A stretch of 64,000 bases of DNA from JBBDIX01 sp050486225 (lineage in GTDB: Bacteria; Actinomycetota; Nitriliruptoria; Nitriliruptorales; Nitriliruptoraceae), in the NCBI GenBank assembly GCA_050486225.1, contig JBJHCV010000006.1, positions 62,001 to 126,000 on the forward strand. The letters are read 5' to 3'. Below the pieces are notes generated by a model. The model was not told where the DNA came from, did not search any database, and was given only the letters and a program-made list of their open reading frames with translations. A program made the translations under genes and the position numbers. Shown here piece after piece: positions 18,674-27,167 of this stretch (positions within the stretch are counted from its first letter, which is position 1; every line of letters starts with the position of its first letter).

Positions 18674-20035
18674 TCAGCCGACGCGGGCGAGCCAGTACAT
18701 CTGCAGGCCGGACGCGGGCTGCGTGCCGTCCATGAGCGGCGTGGCGTGCCACGACCGCACGACGTCGTCGTCGACGGTCACGACCGGTCGTGGACGGAGT
18801 CCGAGGCCCATGGTGTGCGACGGTGCCGGACACCCGCCCTGCTCGTCGGTGCATGCCCGCAGGGTGCTGCGTCGGTTCTCGATGCTGCGTTCGTCCATCC
18901 GCGCCGTTCCCACCGAGGACGAGGACGGTTCCAGCGCGAGACTGTTGCGGTCGTACACGGCGAACGCGTGTGCGACCGACGAGGTCGCCGCGGCCTCCGT
19001 GGTGGTCGGTGACCACACGATGGCCACCGCGTCGCGTTCGCGGTCGGCGCCGGCGAACTGGGTCGGCAGCAGCAGGGCCGCCATGATCGACACCGCGACC
19101 ACCGCGACGAGCGCGAGGACCTCGAGCGTCCGACGACGCGCCGACACGGCGGGCGGCGCGTCAACGAGGATGCGGACGCGGTCGACGACCCCGGCACCGC
19201 CGGGCGCGAGCGTCGCACAGGCGTGCTGCGGCCGCGGGTCGAGTTCGAGGACCTTGAGCAGCCCGCTGGCGAGCGCGGCAGGGCGTCCGGTCGCGGTCGC
19301 GGCCACCTGGTCGGCGGCGAGCTCACGTTCACGGTGCAGGTGACGAACGGCCCACCCGACGCCGGGCGCGAAGAACACGGCGTCGCGCACGGAGCACAGT
19401 GCGGCGGCCACGATGTTGTCCCGACGTCGCACGTGGGCGAGTTCGTGGGCGAGGACGCCCTCGAGTTCGTGCCGGTCGAGACTCGCCACGAGTCGCGCGT
19501 CGACGACCACCGTCGGACGTCGGGTCCCGACGACGTAGGCGCCACCGGGCGCCTCCGGCACGACGACCACCCGGGGGGTCGCGACCCCGAGCAGGTCGGC
19601 GACCCGTCGGGCGGTGGCGAGGACGTGCGCCGGCGTGTCACCGACGGCCATCGCCACGCGCGCGCGGTCGTGGACCCGGTGCACCTGGACCAGACGGTGG
19701 ACCAGTCGGGCCACCACGACCGCGGCCCACGTCGCGACGAGCAGCGGGAAGACGATCGGTGCGAAGTACAGGTAGCCCTCGGCGACCCGGATCGCGAGCG
19801 CGTCCCGCGCGTCGACCGGGACCATCACGGTGGGCAGGCGCGGCTGGCTCGACGTGGCGACGACGACCCCGAGCAGGGCGATCGCCGGGGTGATCGCGAC
19901 CGCGACACGCCCCGCGGGCGAGCGAACGACGGCGCGGAGGATGACACGGGCGAGCAGCACACAGGCCACGGTCGCGACGATCATCCGGATGGCGATCGAC
20001 TCGACCGGGAGGCTCAGCAGTACGCCGAGATCCAC
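18674..20035 (-). CDS. M56 family metallopeptidase, BlaR1-like sensor
   Basis: A 453-residue membrane zinc peptidase. Three helices lie in the first 110 residues. The cytosolic peptidase domain has HELAH at 197-201 and the third ligand region HRERELAADQ (Glu238, Asp242), and a further helix spans about 317-340. The C-terminal segment of about 110 residues would lie outside the cell. It lacks the penicillin-binding sensor motifs (STYK, SxN, KTG) of BlaR1/MecR1, so it senses something else. The GTG start at 20035 lies 5 bases after the blaI stop, and the pair should act as in Bla systems: sensor activation leads to BlaI cleavage and derepression. The signal is unknown. Confidence 0.85.
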   Translation of the reverse strand: MDLGVLLSLPVESIAIRMIVATVACVLLARVILRAVVRSPAGRVAVAITPAIALLGVVVATSSQPRLPTVMVPVDARDALAIRVAEGYLYFAPIVFPLLVATWAAVVVARLVHRLVQVHRVHDRARVAMAVGDTPAHVLATARRVADLLGVATPRVVVVPEAPGGAYVVGTRRPTVVVDARLVASLDRHELEGVLAHELAHVRRRDNIVAAALCSVRDAVFFAPGVGWAVRHLHRERELAADQVAATATGRPAALASGLLKVLELDPRPQHACATLAPGGAGVVDRVRILVDAPPAVSARRRTLEVLALVAVVAVSIMAALLLPTQFAGADRERDAVAIVWSPTTTEAAATSSVAHAFAVYDRNSLALEPSSSSVGTARMDERSIENRRSTLRACTDEQGGCPAPSHTMGLGLRPRPVVTVDDDVVRSWHATPLMDGTQPASGLQMYWLARVG

Positions 20036-20040
20036 GGGTG

Positions 20041-20445
20041 TCAGTGCTCCTGTTGGCGACGCCTGTCGACGGCCTCACGGAGCGCATCGAGCGTGGCATC
20101 GTCGACCGTGTCGACGACGTCCGCCAGGTAGGCGACCGCTGGTTCCGGGTAGCGCTCCAGCAGCCAGGTCATGACGTCGCTGACCGCAGAACGTGCGTAC
20201 CGGTCACGACTGACCGCGGGGCGATAGCGGTGAGCGAGCCCACCGGTGTCACGCGCCAGCATGCCCTTGTTGGCCAGCCGGCTCATGGTGGTCATCACCG
20301 TCGTGTAGGCGATGTCACGGACCTGGGCGAGGTGACCGTGCACCTCGCGGACGGTCGTGTCGCCGACACGCCAGACGACGTCCATCACCTCCTGCTCGAG
20401 GGGTCCGAGCAGGGACTCCAGTGGTTCGTTGCGCCGTGTCGCCAT
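20041..20445 (-). CDS. BlaI/MecI/CopY family transcriptional repressor
   Basis: A 134-residue winged-helix repressor. The DNA-binding domain shows LGPLEQEVMDVVWR, TTVREVHGHLAQ, IAYTTVMTTMSRLANKGML and the wing RYRPAVSRDRYARS; the C-terminal helices form the dimer. In Bla-type systems this protein is cleaved by the M56 sensor encoded directly downstream. The ATG at 20445 was chosen over longer frames because conserved sequence starts here. Its likely operators would be Tac/gTa-type dyads; upstream (20446-20534) only one TGTAG half-site was noted, so the target set is open. It lies 89 bases downstream of tpiA in the same direction. Confidence 0.88.
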   Translation of the reverse strand: MATRRNEPLESLLGPLEQEVMDVVWRVGDTTVREVHGHLAQVRDIAYTTVMTTMSRLANKGMLARDTGGLAHRYRPAVSRDRYARSAVSDVMTWLLERYPEPAVAYLADVVDTVDDATLDALREAVDRRRQQEH

Positions 20446-20534
20446 CCTCGTCTCGTTTCTCCCGCCTGCCCTGGGTGTGCACTCCCGCCCCCCGCGCGAC
20501 TGTAGCGCGACGCCCCTGGATCGGCGACGAACGG

Positions 20535-21305
20535 TCACCGACGATGGCCCACGATCAGCGCGAAGTCCTCCGACGACAGGCTCGCCCCACCGACGAGCAC
20601 GCCGTCCACGTCGTCCTGGGCGATGAGGGAACGGATGTTGCCCGGCTTGACGCTGCCGCCGTACAGGACACGGATCCCGTCGGCGACCTCGCCGTGGGTC
20701 GTGCGCAACTGGTCACGGATGACCGCGCACATGGTCTGGGCGTCGTCCGGCGTCGCGGTGCGGCCCGTGCCGATGGCCCAGACCGGTTCGTAGGCGACCA
20801 CCAACGCCTGCGGGTCGGCGACGTCGATGCCGGCGAGGCTGCCCGTGAGCTGGCCGATGACGACCTCGGGCGCACGACCGGCGTCCCGGTCCTCCTCACC
20901 CTCTCCGACACACAGGATGGGCCGCATGTCGTGGCGCTGGATGGCACGGATCTTCGCGTTCACCACCTCGTCGGTCTCCCCGAACAGCGCGCGCCGCTCC
21001 GAGTGTCCCGCGATGACGTAGGAGACGTCGAGCCTCGCGAGCATCGGGGCCGAGACCTCCCCCGTGAACGCGCCCTCGTCCTGGTCGTGGCAGTTCTGCG
21101 CACCGAGCAGCAGGGGCAGACGGTCGGACTGGATCAGGGTCTGGATGGACCGCAGCGCCACGAAGGGTGGGCACACGACGATCTCCTGACCGTCGTGGTC
21201 GTCCTCGTCGAGGTGGTACGCCAGCTTCTGGACCAGCTGGATCGCCTCCAGGTGGTCACGGTGCATCTTCCAGTTGCCGACGATCAGGGGCGTGCGGTCG
21301 CTCAC
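20535..21305 (-). CDS. tpiA: Triosephosphate isomerase
   Basis: The enzyme interconverts dihydroxyacetone phosphate and glyceraldehyde 3-phosphate. The 256-residue TIM barrel has the N-terminal GNWKMH (catalytic Lys), IAGHSERR (electrophilic His), AYEPVWAIGTG with catalytic Glu and the mobile loop, and YGGSVKPGN for phosphate binding. The GTG at 21305 is preceded by GGAG at 6 bases; the frame could start eight codons earlier with another GTG, but that lacks a ribosome site. It is separated from pgk by an SBP gene, which is unusual for a gap-pgk-tpiA block. Confidence 0.96.
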   Translation of the reverse strand: MSDRTPLIVGNWKMHRDHLEAIQLVQKLAYHLDEDDHDGQEIVVCPPFVALRSIQTLIQSDRLPLLLGAQNCHDQDEGAFTGEVSAPMLARLDVSYVIAGHSERRALFGETDEVVNAKIRAIQRHDMRPILCVGEGEEDRDAGRAPEVVIGQLTGSLAGIDVADPQALVVAYEPVWAIGTGRTATPDDAQTMCAVIRDQLRTTHGEVADGIRVLYGGSVKPGNIRSLIAQDDVDGVLVGGASLSSEDFALIVGHRR

Positions 21306-21370
21306 GTGGGTCTCCAGGGGCTCGTGCACGGGTGTGCGAGGACGGTCGGGCCGACCCTACCGCGCACGCG

Positions 21371-23026
21371 TCACTCGACGAGTCGGAGTCGCTCGACACG
21401 CAGGATCGTCGAGGCGTCGATCTGGACCCCGTCGACGCGTTCGGTGTGCACCGAGGTCGACACCCCGTACCAGAGTGGGATGAGTGGCATGTGGTCCAGC
21501 ACGACGTCCTCGGCGGCCTGGAACAGTTCCACGGCGTCATCGGGCGACGCCGTCGCCGCGACCCGGATCACCTCGTCGACGGACGGGTCGGCGAGCCCGA
21601 AGAAGTTGCCGCTGCCCGACGTGGTGAACAGTTCGGACAGCACGTACTCGGGACTGGGGTACGACAGGGCCCATCCGAGCCGGAAGGGCCCGTCGGCCCT
21701 GCCGTTCTCGAGCAGGTCCAGGTAGGGCGTCATCCCGCGTGCGTCGACGACGAACTCGTCGATGCCCAGCACCTCCCGCCACTGCTCCGTGACGGCCCGC
21801 ACCCATCGTTCGTGTCCCGAACCGGCGTTGAGATGGACCGTCATCGGCCCACTCCAGCCTCCAGCCTCCTCGAGCAGTTCCCGCGCGAGTTCAGGATCGT
21901 GGACGCAGTACTCGCAGGCCGCGGCACGATGGGCGTCGAGCACCGGCGGGATCACCGACGCCGCCGGCTCGAGCAGCCCACCGAACACGTCGTCGACGAT
22001 GCGTCCACGGTCGATGGCCAGCGACAGGGCCCGCCGGAGGTTGACGTCGTCGAAGGGGGCCCGGTCGACGGGAAGTCCGAGGAACGTGAACGACGACGTG
22101 GTGGTCTCCACGACCCTGCCGTCGAAGACCTCGTGGCTGTCCCCGAGCCGCTCGGGAGGCACGTTGTCGAGCACGTCGAGCGTGCCGGTCAGCACGTCGG
22201 CGTAGGCGAGCTGGATCGCGTTGTCGCCGCTGTAGATGACGAACGTCACCGCGTCGTTGACGGCCGGATCCGGTCCCGGCCAGTCCACGGAGCGGCGCAG
22301 CTGGGCCTCCCGGTCGGCGTCGAACGCCACGAGTTCGTAACGGCCGTTGCCGACCGGCGCCTCGGCGAACGCCTGCAGGTCCTCGAACGCGACCGTCGGC
22401 AGCGGCATGAACGCCACGTCGGTGAGCTTCTCGGGCAGGGGCGCGAAGGGTTGCTCGAGCACGATGCGCAGGGTGAGGTCGTCGACGACCTCCAGCCCGC
22501 GCAGTCGACTCGCATCGCCCGACACGACGTCGCCGTAGCCCGCGATCAGGTTGAACAGGTCGCCGTTGCGCAGGCCGTTGTCCGGCACGGCAGCGAGGTT
22601 CCACGCGTCGGCGAACGATCGTGCCGTCACGGGCTCGCCGTTCTGGAAGGTCCACCCGTCGTGGAGGGTGACCGTCCACTCGAGCGAGTCGTCCGTCTCG
22701 ATCGCCGCCGCGACGACCAGCCTGGGCCGGCCCGTCTCCACGTCGATCTCGGTCAGGCCGCTGAAGAGCTGCCGCACGACCCGGGTGCTGCACGTGTCAC
22801 GACTGTCCTGCGGCAACAGGGTCCGGACCGGGCAGCCGTACGCGGTCAGCATCGCGCCTCGTGACGAGGGCCGCGACGCGTCGTCCTCGGGCTCCTCGGG
22901 TGCCACCGAGGCAGCGTCTGGCTCCTCGGGGAGGTCGCTCGCAGGTGCGCCGCAGGCCGCGACCAGGACACCGACGGCCAGCACGACCGCCAGGGGTCGA
23001 GTCCTCGCGCGCTGCGAGACGTCCAC
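21371..23026 (-). CDS. ABC transporter substrate-binding lipoprotein, family 5 (orphan, between pgk and tpiA)
   Basis: A 551-residue extracytoplasmic binding protein. The GTG start at 23026 follows the pgk stop by 2 bases. The signal peptide ends in lipobox LVAAC (Cys25), followed by an acidic Glu/Pro-rich linker (about 30-55). SBP_bac_5 features include VTLHDGWTFQNGEPVTARSFADAW (in parts), GNGRYELVAF, RRALSLAIDR and ACEYCVHDPELARELLEEAGG, with the same Cys-x2-Cys pair as the SBP at 16606-18276. The two proteins share domain order and are probably paralogues. No permease or ATPase is nearby. Its tight coupling to pgk suggests expression with glycolysis; the ligand is unknown. Confidence 0.85.
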   Translation of the reverse strand: MDVSQRARTRPLAVVLAVGVLVAACGAPASDLPEEPDAASVAPEEPEDDASRPSSRGAMLTAYGCPVRTLLPQDSRDTCSTRVVRQLFSGLTEIDVETGRPRLVVAAAIETDDSLEWTVTLHDGWTFQNGEPVTARSFADAWNLAAVPDNGLRNGDLFNLIAGYGDVVSGDASRLRGLEVVDDLTLRIVLEQPFAPLPEKLTDVAFMPLPTVAFEDLQAFAEAPVGNGRYELVAFDADREAQLRRSVDWPGPDPAVNDAVTFVIYSGDNAIQLAYADVLTGTLDVLDNVPPERLGDSHEVFDGRVVETTTSSFTFLGLPVDRAPFDDVNLRRALSLAIDRGRIVDDVFGGLLEPAASVIPPVLDAHRAAACEYCVHDPELARELLEEAGGWSGPMTVHLNAGSGHERWVRAVTEQWREVLGIDEFVVDARGMTPYLDLLENGRADGPFRLGWALSYPSPEYVLSELFTTSGSGNFFGLADPSVDEVIRVAATASPDDAVELFQAAEDVVLDHMPLIPLWYGVSTSVHTERVDGVQIDASTILRVERLRLVE

Positions 23027-23028
23027 GG

Positions 23029-24222
23029 TCAGCCGATCAGTGCGTCGACACCGGGAAGGAGCCTGCCCTCGAGCAGTTCGAGCGATGCCCCGCCCCCGGT
23101 CGACACGTGATCGACCTGGTCCGCGTCCCCGAACATCCGCACGGCGGCCGCCGAGTCGCCTCCGCCGACGACGCTGAATCCTTCGGTCTCGGCCATCGCG
23201 CGCGACACTCGTCGCGTCCCCTCCGAGAACGCCGGCCACTCGAACACGCCCATCGGGCCGTTCCAGAACACGCTGCCCGCACCGGCGATTACCTGCGCAT
23301 AGCGCTCAGCGGTCTGGGGGCCGATGTCGAGCCCCATCTCGTCGGACGGGAAGTCCTCGAGGTCGCGGATGGCGGCCTCTGCATTGCGGTCGAACGTCGC
23401 CGCGGTCACGACGTCGGTCGGCAACAGCACCTCGACACCTCTGCTGCGTGCCTCGGTGACGAGGGTGGCCACTCGGGTGACCTGGTCCTCCTCGAACCGG
23501 GAGGTCCCGACGTCGTGGCCTTCCGCGACGAGGAACGTGTACGCCATCGCGCCCCCCACCGCGAGCACGTCGACGCGCGCGAGCAGGTTCTCGAGCACCA
23601 CGAGCTTGTCGCTGACCTTCGCGCCCCCGAGGATCGCGACGTAGGGACGTGCCGGGTCGGTCAGCAGGGCCCCGAGGACCTCGAGTTCGCGTTCCAGGAG
23701 CAGTCCCGCGTAGCCGGGGCGTCGCGCCGGCACCCCCGTGATCGATGCGTGGGCACGGTGCGAGGCCCCGAACGCGTCGTTGACGTAGACGTCGCACAAC
23801 GACGCGAGCGCGTCACAGAACCCGGGGTCGTTCGCCGTCTCCCCCGGTTCCCATCGCAGGTTCTCGAGCAGGAGCACCTCGCCGTCCTCGAGCGCGTCGG
23901 CCCCGGCACGGGCGTCCTCACCGACGACGTCGGAGGCGAGCCGCACGTCGACGCCGAGGTGTTCGGAGAGGCTCGGGACGATCTGCACCATCGAACTTGC
24001 CGGGTCCCCGAAGGCCTCGGGACGGCCCAGGTGGGACGCGACGATGACTCTCGCCCCGCCGTCGAGCAGCTGCCGGATGGTGGGCACGCTCGCGGCGATC
24101 CGCAGGTCGTCGACCACGGCGCCGTCGCTCAGCGGGACGTTCAGGTCGGCGCGGACGAACACACGTCGGCCACGGGCCTCCAGCGCTCCGAGTCGTCGTA
24201 CCCCGTCGAGCAGGCTGGTCAC
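23029..24222 (-). CDS. pgk: Phosphoglycerate kinase
   Basis: This glycolytic enzyme transfers phosphate from 1,3-bisphosphoglycerate to ADP. The 397-residue two-lobed protein has VFVRADLNVPL at the start, SHLGRP, LLLENLRW, VNDAFGASHRAHAS, the nucleotide-lobe ILGGAKVSDK, VFWNGPMGVFE and GGGDSAAAV followed by HVSTGGGASLELLEG. The GTG at 24222 overlaps the gap stop (GTGA), and the long upstream in-frame extension lies within gap, so it is rejected. All substrate motifs are intact. Confidence 0.97.
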   Translation of the reverse strand: MTSLLDGVRRLGALEARGRRVFVRADLNVPLSDGAVVDDLRIAASVPTIRQLLDGGARVIVASHLGRPEAFGDPASSMVQIVPSLSEHLGVDVRLASDVVGEDARAGADALEDGEVLLLENLRWEPGETANDPGFCDALASLCDVYVNDAFGASHRAHASITGVPARRPGYAGLLLERELEVLGALLTDPARPYVAILGGAKVSDKLVVLENLLARVDVLAVGGAMAYTFLVAEGHDVGTSRFEEDQVTRVATLVTEARSRGVEVLLPTDVVTAATFDRNAEAAIRDLEDFPSDEMGLDIGPQTAERYAQVIAGAGSVFWNGPMGVFEWPAFSEGTRRVSRAMAETEGFSVVGGGDSAAAVRMFGDADQVDHVSTGGGASLELLEGRLLPGVDALIG

Positions 24223-25223
24223 AGGGACCGACCGACGAGCTGGGTGAACTCGGCGAGACGGGTGGAGTAGCCCCACTCGTTGTCGTACCAGCCGAGCACC
24301 TTGACGAGACGACCCGACGCCATCGTCGCGAGCGAGTCGAAGACGCACGAGTGCGGGTTGCCGACGATGTCGATGGAGACGATCGGGTCGGTCGAGTACT
24401 CCATGATCCCGCGCAGCGGACCCTCGGCGGCGGCCCGCATGGCCTCGTTGACCTCGTCGGCGGTCACCTCACGTTCGAGCACCAGCGACAGGTCGGTCAC
24501 CGAACCGTCCGGGATCGGCACACGCAGGGCGAGACCATCGAGGCGCCCGGCGAGTTCCGGCAGGGCGAGCGACGCCGCCTTCGCGGCTCCGGTGGTGGTC
24601 GGGATGATCGACACCGCTCCGGCGCGGGCACGACGCGGGTCGCTGTGCGGCGCGTCGTGCAGACGCTGGTCGCCGGTGTAGGCGTGGACCGTGGTCATCA
24701 GACCCTGTTCGATGCCGAACGCGTCGTGCAGCGTCTTCGCCATCGGGACAACCGAGTTGGTGGTGCACGACGCCATCGAGATGACGTGGTGCGACGCAGG
24801 GTCGTACTCGTGCTCGTTGGCGCCGAGCACGATGGTCTTGTCCTCACCCTTCGCCGGCGCGGAGATCACGACCTTGCGGGCACCGGCGTCGAGGTGCTTC
24901 GCGGCCGCGTCGCGACTGGTGAAGAAGCCGGTGGACTCGACCACGACGTCGACCCCGAGGTCCGACCACGGCAGTGCCGCCGGGTCGCGCTCGGACAGGA
25001 CCCGGACCTCACGGCCGTTGATCAGCAGCCCGTCGTCGGTGGCCTCGACCGTGCCCTCGAACCTGCCGTGCACGCTGTCGTAGCGCAGCAGCAGTGCGAG
25101 CGCCCCGGTGTCCGTCAGGTCGTTGACCGCGACGAACTCGAGGTCGATGTCGTGACGCAGTGCGGAGCGCAGCAGGTTCCGACCGATGCGGCCGAAGCCG
25201 TTGATGGCGACGCGAACGGACAT
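24219..25223 (-). CDS. gap: Glyceraldehyde-3-phosphate dehydrogenase, type I
   Basis: This enzyme oxidises and phosphorylates glyceraldehyde 3-phosphate with NAD. The 334-residue protein has the Rossmann start VAINGFGRIGRN, the catalytic cysteine in SMASCTTNS, HAYTGDQRLHD, the SIIPTTTGAAKA phosphate site and WYDNEWGYS near the C-terminus. The ATG at 25223 has AGGAG 7 bases upstream. It follows whiA by 28 bases, completing the common rapZ-yvcK-whiA-gap-pgk order of actinobacteria, which links cell-wall/central-carbon regulators to lower glycolysis. Confidence 0.97.
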   Translation of the reverse strand: MSVRVAINGFGRIGRNLLRSALRHDIDLEFVAVNDLTDTGALALLLRYDSVHGRFEGTVEATDDGLLINGREVRVLSERDPAALPWSDLGVDVVVESTGFFTSRDAAAKHLDAGARKVVISAPAKGEDKTIVLGANEHEYDPASHHVISMASCTTNSVVPMAKTLHDAFGIEQGLMTTVHAYTGDQRLHDAPHSDPRRARAGAVSIIPTTTGAAKAASLALPELAGRLDGLALRVPIPDGSVTDLSLVLEREVTADEVNEAMRAAAEGPLRGIMEYSTDPIVSIDIVGNPHSCVFDSLATMASGRLVKVLGWYDNEWGYSTRLAEFTQLVGRSL

Positions 25224-25251
25224 GGAGCATCTCCTGGGACGACGGGACGGG

Positions 25252-26232
25252 TCAGGATCGTCTTCGCTGAGGTTGTCGGACCCTACCAGTCGGCGGTTCG
25301 TCCCGACCCTCCCGGGAGAGGTCGAGCAGGCGCAGCAGACGTCGCCGGACGGTCGACCGGCTCAGCGGTGGGTCACACAGTTCGGCGAGTTCGGTCAGCG
25401 ACGCCGACGGGTTCGCGAGGCGCACCAGGCCGACCTCGCGCAGGTCGTCGTCGAGCGCTTCCCAACCGACGCGGGCGATGACGCGTTCGATCTGGGCCAC
25501 CTGGGTCGTCGCCGCGTCGATGCTCCGACGCACGTTGGCGGCGTCGGCGTTGGCCAGGCGGTTGGCGTCGTTGCGCAGTTCACGGCGTAGCCGGTGATCG
25601 TCCCACGCGAGGAACGCCTGCGAGGCGCCGACCATCACGAGCAGTCGCCCGATGCCCTCCCCGGACTTGCACACGACCCGGAAGCGTTCCTCGCTGCGAC
25701 GATCCGCAGTGACGCTGACCGACACGCGGGCGTGCACGGTGAGCACGTCGCGCACGACGTCGGCGACCCGACGGCTCGACGTGGCGATCTCCAGGTGTGG
25801 GGGTCGCCCCGGGGCGGAGAACGACGCCGCACTGAGCACGACCCCGCGAATCCAGGCGTGGGGCGCCGACGCCGCCTCGTCGGCCGTGGGCAGCCGCAGG
25901 GCCCCTCCGGCGTCCACGATGCCGAGCCCCGTCGCCAGGCGACCGGCCGACGGCACCCGCAGTCGGTACGAACTGGTCGCTCGCACCCCACCCGGTGACC
26001 GCACCAGCAGTTCCGGTCGAACCGAGAAGCCGGTCTCGAGCAGCTGGTGGACCCGCCGGGCGACGCCCCCAGACGCGGTCGTGACCTCGATGCCGATGTC
26101 GGCGGCTCCCGACGTGCGTGTCACGACACCGACGAGGCGCACGATCGCCGCGAGTTCGACCGCCGCAGTCGCGGGGTCCACCGGCAGTCCGCCGAGTTCC
26201 TGACGCACCGCATCGGTGAACCGACCCGCCAT
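25252..26232 (-). CDS. whiA: DNA-binding protein WhiA
   Basis: WhiA controls sporulation genes with WhiB in Streptomyces and affects division and chromosome segregation in Gram-positives generally. The 326-residue protein has the N-terminal LAGLIDADG-like fold (about 20-215, without homing-endonuclease catalytic residues) and a C-terminal helix-turn-helix domain: DANRLANADAANVRRSI, LVRLANPSASLTELAELC, PPLSRSTVRRRLLRLLDL. The ATG at 26232 shares a base with the yvcK stop (TGATG). Presence of whiA does not by itself imply sporulation. Confidence 0.95.
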   Translation of the reverse strand: MAGRFTDAVRQELGGLPVDPATAAVELAAIVRLVGVVTRTSGAADIGIEVTTASGGVARRVHQLLETGFSVRPELLVRSPGGVRATSSYRLRVPSAGRLATGLGIVDAGGALRLPTADEAASAPHAWIRGVVLSAASFSAPGRPPHLEIATSSRRVADVVRDVLTVHARVSVSVTADRRSEERFRVVCKSGEGIGRLLVMVGASQAFLAWDDHRLRRELRNDANRLANADAANVRRSIDAATTQVAQIERVIARVGWEALDDDLREVGLVRLANPSASLTELAELCDPPLSRSTVRRRLLRLLDLSREGRDEPPTGRVRQPQRRRS

Positions 26233-27167
26233 CAGGTCCTCCGTGCACGCAGGTGCACGTGACGAGGTCGCTGTGCCCACACCCGAGACAGGGCGTCGGC
26301 GAGCCGTTGCGGGTCGTGCCCGTCGTGCCCGTCGAGCAGGTGTGTGCGCTCGACGTGACCCACGCGGGCACGCAACACCTCGTCGGGTGCGTCGAGTGGA
26401 CGACCAACGCCCGACGGGTCCTCACCCTCGTGCAGCACGAGCGCGTCGAGGCGCAGCCCGGGGACGTGATCACGCAGGGCATCGAGGTGTCCCACCAGGT
26501 CGAGCCCCTGCGTCTCCCCCGGCTGCTCACGCAGGTTGGCGACGAGCACGACGGGCGCCCGGGTCTCCTCGAGTGCGGCGGCGATCCCCGGAACGAGCAG
26601 GTTCGGCAGGACACTGGTGAACAGGGAACCCGGACCGAGCACGACGAGGTCGGCGTCGAGCAGGGCCTCGGCCGCCTCGTCGGTGACCGTGGGGCGCGCC
26701 GGTCGGAGCCACACGCGTTCGATCCCGTGGCGGCCCGCGATGCGTTCCTGCCCGTGGACGTCGCCCTCCGCGGTCCTGGCGTGCAGGGTGACCGGTTCAC
26801 GGGTGCACGGCAGCACCCGACCCGGCACGTCGAGCAGTCGCGCGAGTTCGTCGAGTGCCTCGACGAGGTCTCCTGCCTGTTCGAGCAGCGCCACGAGCAC
26901 CAGGTTGCCCAGACTGTGGCCGTCGAGTTCTCCTCGGTCCCAGCGGTGCGCGACGACGCGTCGCAGCGGTCCGTCCGGCGCGAGCGCCGTGAGCGCCATG
27001 CGCAGGTCACCGGGAGCGGGCACCCCGAGGTCACGCCGCAGGCGACCGGACGATCCTCCGTCGTCCGCCACCGTCACGATCGCCGTCGTGTGCTCGGAGA
27101 GTCGAGCAAGCGCCCGGAGGCTGCGCGACAGGCCGTGCCCACCGCCGATCGCGACCGTCCGACGCAT
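26232..27167 (-). CDS. yvcK: Gluconeogenesis factor / YvcK-CofD family protein
   Basis: YvcK-family proteins bind UDP-sugars and are needed for normal cell shape and growth on gluconeogenic carbon sources. The 311-residue protein shows the N-terminal IGGGHGLSRSLRAL phosphate loop, IVTVADDGGSSGRLR, APGDLRMALTAL, HSLGNLVLVAL, LVVLGPGSLFTSVLPNLLV and VANLREQPGET. The ATG at 27167 overlaps the rapZ stop (TGATG). It sits between rapZ and whiA as in most Gram-positive genomes. The C-terminus is short and rich in His/Asp/Arg. Confidence 0.94.
   Translation of the reverse strand: MRRTVAIGGGHGLSRSLRALARLSEHTTAIVTVADDGGSSGRLRRDLGVPAPGDLRMALTALAPDGPLRRVVAHRWDRGELDGHSLGNLVLVALLEQAGDLVEALDELARLLDVPGRVLPCTREPVTLHARTAEGDVHGQERIAGRHGIERVWLRPARPTVTDEAAEALLDADLVVLGPGSLFTSVLPNLLVPGIAAALEETRAPVVLVANLREQPGETQGLDLVGHLDALRDHVPGLRLDALVLHEGEDPSGVGRPLDAPDEVLRARVGHVERTHLLDGHDGHDPQRLADALSRVWAQRPRHVHLRARRT

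Noticed and set aside
18674..20445. A beta-lactam resistance (BlaR1-BlaI) system
   Set aside because: The M56 protein lacks the penicillin-binding sensor and no beta-lactamase or PBP2a gene is nearby.
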